This document shows positions 17,458-25,515 of a stretch of 64,000 nucleotides of DNA, one piece after another. Under the pieces are notes generated by a model, which searched no databases, was not told the DNA's origin, and worked only from the letters and a program-made list of their open reading frames with translations. Position 1 is the first letter of the stretch. Each line of letters opens with the position of its first letter. This DNA comes from Clostridium sp. (lineage in GTDB: Bacteria; Bacillota; Clostridia; Clostridiales; Clostridiaceae). The position numbers were made by a program, and so were the translations under genes. The stretch spans positions 1 through 64,000 of the forward strand of contig NZ_JAENWM010000003.1 in the NCBI RefSeq assembly GCF_016650035.1, given 5' to 3'.

Positions 17458-17763
17458 ATGCAAATAGAATTGGGAAATGGAAAATTTAGGATTGAATCAG
17501 ATTCACTTCAATTCGTGGTAAAACAGAGGAAAATAACAAAAGCTGGAAGGATGACTCTTCCTGAGAATGTTGGGAAGATAAGCTATGAAGATATTGGTTA
17601 TTTTACTAAGATTGATAGTGCTTTAAAATGTGTTGGAGATCAGATAGTTTTAGATACACCAAATTTATTAGATATTATAAAAGAATTAAAAAATCTACAG
17701 AAAGAAATTGCTGCTATGAGTGCGTTATTGCAAATTGAGGTAAATTTTGATGGAGAAAATTAA
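17458..17763 (+). CDS. Hypothetical protein, 101 aa
   Basis: AAGGAGG precedes the ATG. The N-terminal 60 residues look like a beta-sandwich (ELGNGKFRIESDSLQFVVKQ). The C-terminal 35 are an amphipathic helix (DIIKELKNLQKEIAAMSALL). Common-looking phage accessory protein; function unknown. A 155-base non-coding leader with a copy of the ACAATTAAAGGATAA motif precedes it. Confidence 0.65.
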   Translation: MQIELGNGKFRIESDSLQFVVKQRKITKAGRMTLPENVGKISYEDIGYFTKIDSALKCVGDQIVLDTPNLLDIIKELKNLQKEIAAMSALLQIEVNFDGEN

Positions 17764-17896
17764 TAGTTTTGAGTTTGATGAGAAGGTGGAGAAAGTTAAT
17801 GCTTATGAAAAAGAGTATATGAATTCTGAGGAGAATCAGGAGTATATTAAGGAATATGGAGAATATGAATTAGAACAATTTTTAATTAGAGCATAG
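17750..17896 (+). CDS. Hypothetical acidic protein, 48 aa
   Basis: Overlaps the previous gene by 14 bases in another frame. The product is strongly acidic and helical (MEKINSFEFDEKVEKVNAYE...). The upstream stretch AATTTTG is a poor ribosome site, so translation probably depends on coupling. Confidence 0.45.
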   Translation: MEKINSFEFDEKVEKVNAYEKEYMNSEENQEYIKEYGEYELEQFLIRA

Positions 17897-17934
17897 AACA
17901 ATTAAACAATAATATTCAAAGGAGAGATTATACT

Positions 17935-18477
17935 ATGAGTTATATTTATAAAATATTAAATAAAGAAAATGGTAAATTTTATATTGGAAGTACAAATAAT
18001 ATTAAAAGAAGAGTGAAAGAGCATAAAGATGCTTTAAATAAAAATGAGCATCACAACATTCATTTACAAAGTGCATGGAATAAATATGGTAAGTCAAAGT
18101 TTGAATTTCTTATATTAGAAGAAATAGCAGAAGATAAACAATTTGAAAGAGAACAAGAATATTTAGACCATCTTAAGCCATTTGGTGAAATTGGTTACAA
18201 CATATGTACAAATACGCAAGATGGGATAAAGAGAGAAATGCAAATAAAGAATTGTGAAGGATGTGGCATAGAATTTGAAACATTCTATCCGAATCAAAAA
18301 TATTGCAGAGATGAATGCAGTCCAAACTTTGATCCTCAATGGTACGACCATGGAATTTGCGATTATGTGTTTACTAAACGAATGGAACAAAGTACTTATG
18401 AGTATGGGGATGATCCAGATGATGCAACAGTAGAAGATTTTATGCACGCATGGATAGTAGACCAAATGGAGAAATAA
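17935..18477 (+). CDS. GIY-YIG homing endonuclease, 180 aa
   Basis: The GIY-YIG core is visible at the N-terminus: YIYK (GIY position), FYIGSTNN (YIG), the catalytic Arg in KRRVKEH and a Glu in the REQEYLDHL region. The middle carries a zinc-ribbon-like CEGCG...CRDEC. Family role: site-specific cleavage that spreads the gene into related phages. It is free-standing, preceded by an ACAATTAAACAATAATATT motif and AAAGGAG. Confidence 0.88.
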   Translation: MSYIYKILNKENGKFYIGSTNNIKRRVKEHKDALNKNEHHNIHLQSAWNKYGKSKFEFLILEEIAEDKQFEREQEYLDHLKPFGEIGYNICTNTQDGIKREMQIKNCEGCGIEFETFYPNQKYCRDECSPNFDPQWYDHGICDYVFTKRMEQSTYEYGDDPDDATVEDFMHAWIVDQMEK

Positions 18478-18522
18478 TTACTATTGATTTAAATGATAAA
18501 AGAACGTAAAGGAGCTTTTGAT

Positions 18523-18699
18523 ATGAAAGTTAAAAAAATATATTCAAAAAGAATATTCGAGGAACTTATGTGTTTAAAAAAGCACAAATTCCTCAATACC
18601 CAGGATAATTTAAAATATAGTTGGCTAAAGGTATTTGTGTTTGAGGAAACACCAGAATTATTAAACGATTTAACAATACTGACACATCATTCTTTATAG
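18523..18699 (+). CDS. Hypothetical protein, 58 aa
   Basis: Start chosen at the ATG 7 bases after AAAGGAGC (product MKVKKIYSKRIFEEL...). Basic helical N-terminus. It lies just upstream of the RNA-polymerase-like gene and may be co-transcribed with it. No family recognised. Confidence 0.55.
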   Translation: MKVKKIYSKRIFEELMCLKKHKFLNTQDNLKYSWLKVFVFEETPELLNDLTILTHHSL

Positions 18700-18738
18700 A
18701 TAAAATTCAAATAATAAAATTCAAAGGAGACATTGCTT

Positions 18739-21645
18739 ATGCTAGAGAAACAATCGACATATATTTATTCGATAGAAGGTAAAGATTTATATAAAAGAAC
18801 AATGGAAATTAAAAAAGGGAGAAAATTTAAAGCAGCCTTGGATTATAGTTTAGAAGCTATTCAGATAGAAAAAATAGCACAATCGGTTTATAAAAATAAA
18901 AAAGAAAAGGCTAATATTTTCTATCAAGAAGAAGAAAAACAATATACTAATAGAGTTGTTAATGTCACTTTTAAATACAACGTTAAAGAATATAATCTTA
19001 TAACTATTAAAGATAAAGAATATTATGTTCATTTGGATAGCGATTTAGATAATAAACTCATAAAAGATATTATTTTTATTGATGGTGTATATATAAAAGA
19101 TAATTTAATTCAATCTGTTGAAATAGGAGCTCATACTACATTAAAATCCAAGCAATTACCCAAGGGGTTTGGAGTAAAAGAAGACAAAATATATTTAACT
19201 ACTACCGGAACAACAATAATTTCAACAGCAGGAGAAACTAGAAAAGAATTATACAAAGAAGGATTTAATATAAAGTATTCTGAAAAAGAAATTATAGAAT
19301 ATGTAAGATTTAAAAGGTCAAGTGGATCGAGTAGAGTAGGTAAATGTTTATTTATAGAAAAGAAATTATATGGGGATATGCTTGAATGGTCGATGATGGG
19401 CTTAAATTTTGATGTGGATAATGAAATTGATTTGGCTGCTCTCGAAGCTTATATTAGTCTTACAACGTCAAGCATTATAGATACAATGGAAATCCAACCT
19501 AAGAATATATTGATTATTGATGATTATGAAAGTATCTTCCCGGATACTGCAATGGTTACAGAAGTGATTAAAGAGTCTTATATTAATGACAAGGGAGAAA
19601 AAGATAGTAGAGATAGGTTGAGCACAGAACCTAAAAAAACTATTATAACGAATTCGATATGGGATGGGGAGAGCTTAATTGATTTAAGTCTGATACCTAA
19701 AGATTACAAAGATAAAGGTATGTTATTACTGAGAAATAGATTTTTAAAATCATGTTGCTTTAATTGTAACATTCAAGATTTTTTTAAGGATAATGGGATA
19801 ACCTCTGTTAATCAGCTTAATGGTAAAACTTTAGCTAAAGATATAAAGGATGTCTTATTTATTACAACTCCTTCTAGTATAAAGTATCTTAAATTTGGAA
19901 CATGGGATGCTTATACAAATAAATTAAGTTCAACTTTTGGAATAGTTAAATATGAAAAACCTACACATTATTTTAAGGGAAGAATGGTTCAAACGCATTA
20001 TCAGTTGCTTAATACTTTGCAATTATCTGAAAAAGATATGAAAGTATTTTTAAAAGATAGTTTAGATTATGTAAAATTATTAAAAACGGATATAAGAGTT
20101 TTTAGAGAACATCTTCATATTAAGATAAAAGATAATATAGAATATGGAAGTATGAGCTCTACAGATGAATTTATAATGACTATGTTACAACTAAATAATA
20201 AGTTTGAGAATACTGATTTGTTTAATAATTTTAGGCAAGATTCTATAAAAAGTTATATAAAAAATATGAAAAAAGGGCATATTTTAATTCATGGTACGTA
20301 TAGCGTTTTATGTGGGAATGGACTAGAAATGTTAAAATCAAGCTGTAAAGATATTAATAATAATGGTGAATCCTTATTTAAAGGAGATAGTCTATTAAAT
20401 GGTGACGAAGTATTCTGTAGTAATTTTCCATATAAAAAACCTCTTATTGGCTCAAGATCTCCACACGTTACAATTGGTAATATATGGTTGTCAACAAATA
20501 CTAATAAAGAAAAAGCAGATAAAATTTTAGAATATTTTAATTCCAGTAAACAAATAATTCATATAAATTCAGTACAAATAAATACTTTAGAACGACTTAG
20601 TTCGGCAGATTTCGACAGCGATAGCTTACTTTTGAGTGATAATAAATTATTAATTTCGAGAGCTCGATTAAATTATGATAAATATTTAGTTCCTACAAGT
20701 AAGGTTGAAGCTAAAAAAGTTAAAAGATTAAACACTCCTGAAGAAAAATGTGATTTAGATATTAAAACATCTAAAAATTTAATAGGAGAAATAATTAATT
20801 GTTCACAAATATTAAATAGCAAACTTTGGGATTCTATAAATTCTAAAAAGCTTGTAACTCCTACTAAATGGCAAGAAGATTTATACGCTACAATTAGTCA
20901 ATTAGATGTTATGAGTTGTATAGAAATAGATAAAGCCAAAAAAGAGTTTTCTATTGACAATAAACTTGAACTAGAAGATATAAGAAAAAAATATGTTTAT
21001 GGAAAAAAGAAACCAGCTTTTTTTAAATTTCTGTCAAAAGGTAAGAAAAATAAAGTTAAAGCTATAAATTATGATAAACATCGAACTTCTATGGATTATT
21101 TAATTAATATTATAAATGTAGAAATTAGAAAAATAACACAGGCTTATAGAAGGGGTGATAATCCAGTTGTAACTTTTGGAGAGTTATTTTCCAAAGAAGT
21201 TAATATAAAATTGAGTGGGGCTAATAGTAAACAAGCAGATAATATAGTCGAAAAATGTAAGCTTTTAAAAGATGGAATAAATAGCATATGGATAAACGAA
21301 AATACAAGTCCTGAAGAAAAATATAAAGAAGTTATAGCATTAAGAAAAAAACATATAACAAGTATGAAACGATTAAAAGTAACTAGCGAAACAATTAAAA
21401 AAGTAATATATAATCTAGATCAAAAGTCTGTTAAATTAAATAATGGAATATTGGTTAAAACAGAGTTGGATAAAAATTCTAGGAATGTATTAAATACATT
21501 ATATCAAACACAAAAGGATAAGTTTATCCCCTTATTTGAGGAATCAAAAGATAAGATAGAAATAATCAAAGAAATCTATGGGAAAACTGAAGGTAAGGAG
21601 GTAATTAACATCTATAATATTCATTATATTGTTAAAAATGGCTAA
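18739..21645 (+). CDS. Putative single-subunit RNA polymerase (YonO/QDE-1-like), 968 aa
   Basis: Start taken at the ATG 9 bases after AAAGGAG; a TTG at 18733 is too close to that site. The key signal is at residues about 594-632. RSPHVTIGNIW is followed by a spaced IHINSVQINTLERLSSADFDSDSLLL-type segment, with DFDSD at 624-628. This order matches the RNA polymerase beta-prime/QDE-1/YonO double-psi barrel (an RxP motif, then a DxDGD Mg-binding loop). Here Ser replaces the usual Gly. Length and single-gene context fit phage YonO-type DNA-dependent RNA polymerases. No other enzyme family fits better. If correct, the phage could transcribe part of its genome itself. A dead or divergent polymerase is the main alternative. 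Confidence 0.68.
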   Translation: MLEKQSTYIYSIEGKDLYKRTMEIKKGRKFKAALDYSLEAIQIEKIAQSVYKNKKEKANIFYQEEEKQYTNRVVNVTFKYNVKEYNLITIKDKEYYVHLDSDLDNKLIKDIIFIDGVYIKDNLIQSVEIGAHTTLKSKQLPKGFGVKEDKIYLTTTGTTIISTAGETRKELYKEGFNIKYSEKEIIEYVRFKRSSGSSRVGKCLFIEKKLYGDMLEWSMMGLNFDVDNEIDLAALEAYISLTTSSIIDTMEIQPKNILIIDDYESIFPDTAMVTEVIKESYINDKGEKDSRDRLSTEPKKTIITNSIWDGESLIDLSLIPKDYKDKGMLLLRNRFLKSCCFNCNIQDFFKDNGITSVNQLNGKTLAKDIKDVLFITTPSSIKYLKFGTWDAYTNKLSSTFGIVKYEKPTHYFKGRMVQTHYQLLNTLQLSEKDMKVFLKDSLDYVKLLKTDIRVFREHLHIKIKDNIEYGSMSSTDEFIMTMLQLNNKFENTDLFNNFRQDSIKSYIKNMKKGHILIHGTYSVLCGNGLEMLKSSCKDINNNGESLFKGDSLLNGDEVFCSNFPYKKPLIGSRSPHVTIGNIWLSTNTNKEKADKILEYFNSSKQIIHINSVQINTLERLSSADFDSDSLLLSDNKLLISRARLNYDKYLVPTSKVEAKKVKRLNTPEEKCDLDIKTSKNLIGEIINCSQILNSKLWDSINSKKLVTPTKWQEDLYATISQLDVMSCIEIDKAKKEFSIDNKLELEDIRKKYVYGKKKPAFFKFLSKGKKNKVKAINYDKHRTSMDYLINIINVEIRKITQAYRRGDNPVVTFGELFSKEVNIKLSGANSKQADNIVEKCKLLKDGINSIWINENTSPEEKYKEVIALRKKHITSMKRLKVTSETIKKVIYNLDQKSVKLNNGILVKTELDKNSRNVLNTLYQTQKDKFIPLFEESKDKIEIIKEIYGKTEGKEVINIYNIHYIVKNG

Positions 21646-21935
21646 ATTTTAAGGTAAAAAATCTGTCTTTTTTATTTCGATAGTGTCTTAACCCAGTGGT
21701 ATCAATGCATACAGGGAAAGCAATCTTAGGTAATATGGAGGGGATAAAAATAATGAAGCTCTCCATGCATAAAAAGGTACTAGTTCTAAACTTTTATGCA
21801 GAGATTATTCCCGTAATAGGCATATTCTCAAATTTTTTATAACAATTAAACAATAACATTTAATAGGGCGATGATAGGGAAGGTAATTTCCTTCCACCCT
21901 TACTTAAAAAATAAGTGAATAAAGGAGATTATATT
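21646..21935 (+). other. Structured intergenic leader
   Basis: No gene. Several stems are visible: GCATAAAAAG pairing with CTTTTATGC (about 21766-21800), ATGGAG with CTCCAT (about 21737-21767), and GGAAGG-TAATTT-CCTTCC (about 21878-21896). A full ACAATTAAACAATAACATT motif lies at 21841-21860. It may be a regulatory RNA leader of the following gene. Confidence 0.45.
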
Positions 21936-22190
21936 ATGAAATTTAGAAAGAAACCAGTCATTATTGATGCAATTCAATTTGATGGAAATATTGTAGAAAT
22001 TGAAGAGTTTTGTGGAGGTTATGCTGAAAATAGAAATGGAGAAATTGTAATTTCAACATTAGAAGGAGAATTACATGCTTCACCTAAAGATTATATTATC
22101 AAAGGGGTTCCTGGAGAGTTTTATCCATGTAAACCCAGTGTGTTCACATTAAGTTACGAAAGTGTAGATTACAATGAAGACTTGCTCTAA
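21936..22190 (+). CDS. Conserved phage protein, MKFRKKP family, 84 aa
   Basis: The start is the ATG after AAAGGAGATTATATT. The opening MKFRKKPVIIDAIQFDG and the closing PKDYIIKGVPGEFYPCKP are hallmarks of a small protein widespread in phages of Firmicutes. Its function is unknown. The 3' end overlaps the endonuclease VII-like gene by 17 bases. Confidence 0.75.
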   Translation: MKFRKKPVIIDAIQFDGNIVEIEEFCGGYAENRNGEIVISTLEGELHASPKDYIIKGVPGEFYPCKPSVFTLSYESVDYNEDLL

Positions 22191-22650
22191 GTGTAAAGAG
22201 ACTAAAGAAGATGACTGTTTTTATGTTGAAAAGAAAGGTAGGAATAAAGGCAAATTAACTAGTTGGTGCAAGGAATGTTGTAGAAAAAGTTCAAGTAATA
22301 GATGGAAAAACGAGAAAGAAAAATGTACAGAAGAACATAGAACATGGGTTAATAATAATAAAGAAAGAGTTGCATTTACTAAAGCTAAAAGCTCTTATGG
22401 AATAACAAAAGAAGAATATGAAAACTTAAAAAGAGTATGTGTTATTTGTGGAAGTTTAGAAAATTTAGTGATTGATCATTCACATCAATCAGGTAGAATA
22501 AGAGGTATGCTCTGTTCTAGTTGTAATAAGGGCTTAGGATTTTTTAAAGATAATCCAATGCTATTAGATAGAGCATCAAATTATATACTAGGGGAAGCGA
22601 AGCCTGATATATTTGATAAAACATATGAAGTAGTAATAACTTTACAATAA
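22174..22650 (+). CDS. Endonuclease VII-type HNH nuclease, 158 aa
   Basis: The C-terminal domain matches recombination endonuclease VII: C89/C92, the catalytic DHSH at 101-104, GRIRGMLC and C114/C117 with N118, then GLGFFKDNP. An extra N-terminal Cys cluster (CSKCKETKEDDCF, WCKECC) forms a second zinc module. Family members resolve branched DNA, but many in phages are homing enzymes. The start overlaps the previous gene and lacks a strong ribosome site, so it may be coupled. Confidence 0.87.
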   Translation: MKTCSKCKETKEDDCFYVEKKGRNKGKLTSWCKECCRKSSSNRWKNEKEKCTEEHRTWVNNNKERVAFTKAKSSYGITKEEYENLKRVCVICGSLENLVIDHSHQSGRIRGMLCSSCNKGLGFFKDNPMLLDRASNYILGEAKPDIFDKTYEVVITLQ

Positions 22651-22688
22651 TTAAATAATAATAAGGAAATGAAGGAGATTGATTATTA

Positions 22689-22976
22689 ATGGCAATTTTA
22701 AAATTTGAGAATGGAACTATATCAGAAAAAGAAGGTAAGTTATTTGTATCTGAGAATATTGAGGGTGAATTAGTAGAACGTAATTTAAGTGAAGAATTAT
22801 CTCTTTGTTTAAATGTGCCTGGTCTTAATTTAAAAGTAACTAAGTTTAAAGAACCAGTTGAAAGAAAACCTATAGCTAAATATATTTGTGGGTGTGGTAA
22901 TAAAATAACATCTGCTGATGAAGAATTAGAAATTAAATGTCTTAAATGTGGACAAGAATTTAAAATTAAAGAATAA
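22689..22976 (+). CDS. Zinc-ribbon protein, 95 aa
   Basis: The C-terminus carries a CxC...CxxC ribbon (ICGCGNKI and IKCLKCGQEF). The N-terminal 60 residues look beta-rich. Phage zinc ribbons of this size often bind nucleic acid or a host protein. Function unknown. Confidence 0.65.
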   Translation: MAILKFENGTISEKEGKLFVSENIEGELVERNLSEELSLCLNVPGLNLKVTKFKEPVERKPIAKYICGCGNKITSADEELEIKCLKCGQEFKIKE

Positions 22977-23008
22977 GTAAAATATTAAGGAGATGAGGAG
23001 GATGGAAG

Positions 23009-24217
23009 GTGACTGAGGAATTAAAGAGATTAGAGAATGAATCAGATTTTGAATATGGTTTAAGACTGATTAAAATAAAAGTTGAAGATAAGCCTGATAA
23101 CTTAGAATGGGCTGATATGGTTTCTATGATGGGATTGACTATTCATTATGATACATTGAGAAAGGCCGTTCAAGCTCCATTTGGAGGATATCAGACATTA
23201 AAATTCTTTGAAGATAAGAAAATAGACAATATTGTAGATACTGCTGGAGATGAATATATACAAAAGTTTGTCAAGGCTAAAGAAGAATCATATAAAGAAA
23301 AAGTTAAACTTCAGGATGAACGAAGAATGTATAATGCATTTGTCAGAGTTGAAGCTAGATGGGAAGAAATGAAAGATGTTGTTCAAGAAGAGGCTAGAAA
23401 TTTAAATACGACTAAACCTTTACTCTCTAATAGAACATCTGTTAAAAGTGGAGAACAAATAGCCTCTTTGCTCCTTAGTGACTTACATTTAGGAATTGAA
23501 GTAGATACGTATTTAAATACTTATAATATTGAGATTGCAAAAGAATATCTTAAGACTTTAGAGTTAAAGACTATTGAATATTGTAAAATTCATAATGTAA
23601 GGGAACTAAATTTAGAAATTCTTGGTGATTTAGTTTCAGGAATAATTCATGTTACAACTAGATTATATCAGCAAGAAACTATTATAAATCAGACAATGAT
23701 ATGTGCAGAAATGTTAGCAGAAATGATTCATAATTTATCAGATAAATTAGAAAAGATTAATATTTATTTCTCTGTAGGAAATCATGCTAGAGTTGTTGCT
23801 AATTATAAGGAACACATGTCTGAGGAAAACTTTGAATATTTAATATTATGGCATTTAAAAACAAGATTAAAAGATGTTAACAATATAGAATTTAAAGAAA
23901 ATATTTATGACAGTGAAATGATTACTTATGTAGTGTTTGGTAAGAAGATTATTTCGATACATGGGCACAAGGATCGTCCAGAAAGTGCAGTTATAAAATT
24001 ATCGCAAATGTTAGGAGTTTTATTCGATGAATGTCATATGGGTCATTTCCATAATTTCGCATTTAAGAGTAAAACGTTGATTAATGGTGCATTTGTAGGA
24101 TTAGATCAGTTTGCTCAAGATCATAGATTTAGTGGAACTCCATCACAAGTAATGAAAATATATTATGAGAATGGTGACGAATGTATTTATGATATAGGGT
24201 TTAGAACAATTAAATAA
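23009..24217 (+). CDS. Calcineurin-like metallophosphoesterase, 402 aa
   Basis: All family motifs are present: SDLHLG (D158, H160), LGDLVSG (GD at 206-207), GNH (257-259), HGH (318-320) and GHFH (345-348). The N-terminal 140 residues are a helical extension including DNA-binding-like FGGYQTL. Mre11/SbcD-like phage enzymes of this form act as DNA exo/endonucleases in replication and repair; a phosphatase role cannot be excluded. GTG start 23009 follows GGAGG. Confidence 0.88.
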   Translation: MTEELKRLENESDFEYGLRLIKIKVEDKPDNLEWADMVSMMGLTIHYDTLRKAVQAPFGGYQTLKFFEDKKIDNIVDTAGDEYIQKFVKAKEESYKEKVKLQDERRMYNAFVRVEARWEEMKDVVQEEARNLNTTKPLLSNRTSVKSGEQIASLLLSDLHLGIEVDTYLNTYNIEIAKEYLKTLELKTIEYCKIHNVRELNLEILGDLVSGIIHVTTRLYQQETIINQTMICAEMLAEMIHNLSDKLEKINIYFSVGNHARVVANYKEHMSEENFEYLILWHLKTRLKDVNNIEFKENIYDSEMITYVVFGKKIISIHGHKDRPESAVIKLSQMLGVLFDECHMGHFHNFAFKSKTLINGAFVGLDQFAQDHRFSGTPSQVMKIYYENGDECIYDIGFRTIK

Positions 24218-24446
24218 TAATATTATGTACTGATATGAAAATATCACTAGTGGTAAAAAAATTATGCCTAGTTTACTAAAGAGTTTTAACTGCTGCCCAA
24301 TAGCCCCGATAAGGGAGAAAGTGTAGGTGGTCATGATTTCTGATTTACAAAATGTGTTTATCTGACACAGAGGTTCCTCCGAGGGTAACGGGGACGTTAA
24401 TATGTAGAATATTGCCCACTTTTAGGAATATGAGGAGGAATTATTA
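24218..24446 (+). other. Structured intergenic region
   Basis: No gene. A GATAT-GAAA-ATATC tetraloop hairpin lies at about 24232-24245. GC-rich blocks (GCCCCGATAAGGGAG and TCCTCCGAGGGTAACGGGGACG) stand out from the AT-rich background, suggesting a folded RNA. Not assigned to any riboswitch family. Confidence 0.4.
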
Positions 24447-24668
24447 ATGTGTGATTGTAATAATGAATGTTGTGGTTGTGAAGAAGAGGTGGAAGTTACA
24501 AAAGAGGATATTATCCAAGTTGTTGCCGAGGAAATAATGAATGGTGAATGTTTAGGCTGCAATTTAGATTTACTCTATAATTTAGCATATTCAAAGGGAA
24601 AAGAAGATTTAGCTAGAGAATCAAGAGATTTCTATCAAGATGTTATGGATGAAGTTTTTGAGGACTAA
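24447..24668 (+). CDS. Hypothetical Cys-rich acidic protein, 73 aa
   Basis: N-terminus CDCNNECCGCEEE clusters five Cys in the first eleven residues, with more at CLGC. The rest is an acidic helix. The cluster could bind metal. Function unknown; flanked on both sides by structured non-coding DNA. Confidence 0.6.
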   Translation: MCDCNNECCGCEEEVEVTKEDIIQVVAEEIMNGECLGCNLDLLYNLAYSKGKEDLARESRDFYQDVMDEVFED

Positions 24669-24918
24669 TTATATGTAATAAGAATCAAACCCAATGCTCA
24701 GAGAGTACGTAAAGAGGAGGGATTATCATGTAAATATTTATCCTTACGAGTGTAAGATTAAGACTTACTAGCATTTATTACTTTGGCGAAAAATTAAAGT
24801 AATAATATTTAATTAGAGGTAGAAAATTTCAGGGGATTTGTTGGAGAACACCAACCACCTAGATTTCTAAAAGAAACACATAGGTTCTTTTAGACTTAAA
24901 TTTGGGAGGAGAATAAAA
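24669..24918 (+). other. Structured leader of the AP2 nuclease gene
   Basis: No gene. Contains short stems and a GGGGATTTGTTGGAGAACACC block. No group I intron core sequences (P, Q, R, S) were found, so an intron is not claimed. Confidence 0.35.
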
Positions 24919-25515
24919 TTGAAATTAGTTGCAGGAATAGGGATATATGAAAATGGTGACTTTAAAATATATGATGAAAACGACAAAATGACTAGAGAAT
25001 ATTTTACTTGGAGAAATATGTGTAAAAGATGTGAGATAGGAGGAGATACTCAACATAAATATACAACTTATATTGGATGCTCTGTATCCTTAGATTTTAT
25101 ACATTTTCAAGATTATGCACAATGGTATACTGAAAATTATTATAAAGTTCCTGGACAAAGAATGGAATTAGATAAAGATATTTTAATGAAAGGTAATAAA
25201 ACTTACAGTCCAAGTACTTGTGTATTAGTGCCTCAAGCTATAAATAGTTTACTTCTAAAATCTGATAAAACAAGAGGCAAATGGCTAATTGGTGTAACTT
25301 GGAACAAAGCACATAATAAATTTGAATCAAGATGTCGTAATGGCAAAGGAAAAAGATTATTTCTAGGCTATTATAATACGGAAATTGAAGCCTATTTATC
25401 ATATGTAAAAGAAAAAGAAATTCAGATAAAACTAAGAGCAGACGAATTCTCTTTATATCTCCCAATGAAAGTTTATACCTCATTAATAAATTATAAAGTA
25501 GATATAAATGATTAA
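24919..25515 (+). CDS. AP2-domain homing endonuclease-like protein, 198 aa
   Basis: TTG start 24919 after GGAGGAG. Residues 90-150 carry the phage pattern KGNKTYSPSTCVLVPQAIN followed by an AP2-type beta-sheet (GKWLIGVTWNKAHNKFES...LFLGYYNTEIEAYLSY). These proteins pair an HNH-like cleavage region with an AP2 DNA-binding domain. It sits directly before the long structured RNA region, as mobile nucleases often do. Confidence 0.78.
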   Translation: MKLVAGIGIYENGDFKIYDENDKMTREYFTWRNMCKRCEIGGDTQHKYTTYIGCSVSLDFIHFQDYAQWYTENYYKVPGQRMELDKDILMKGNKTYSPSTCVLVPQAINSLLLKSDKTRGKWLIGVTWNKAHNKFESRCRNGKGKRLFLGYYNTEIEAYLSYVKEKEIQIKLRADEFSLYLPMKVYTSLINYKVDIND

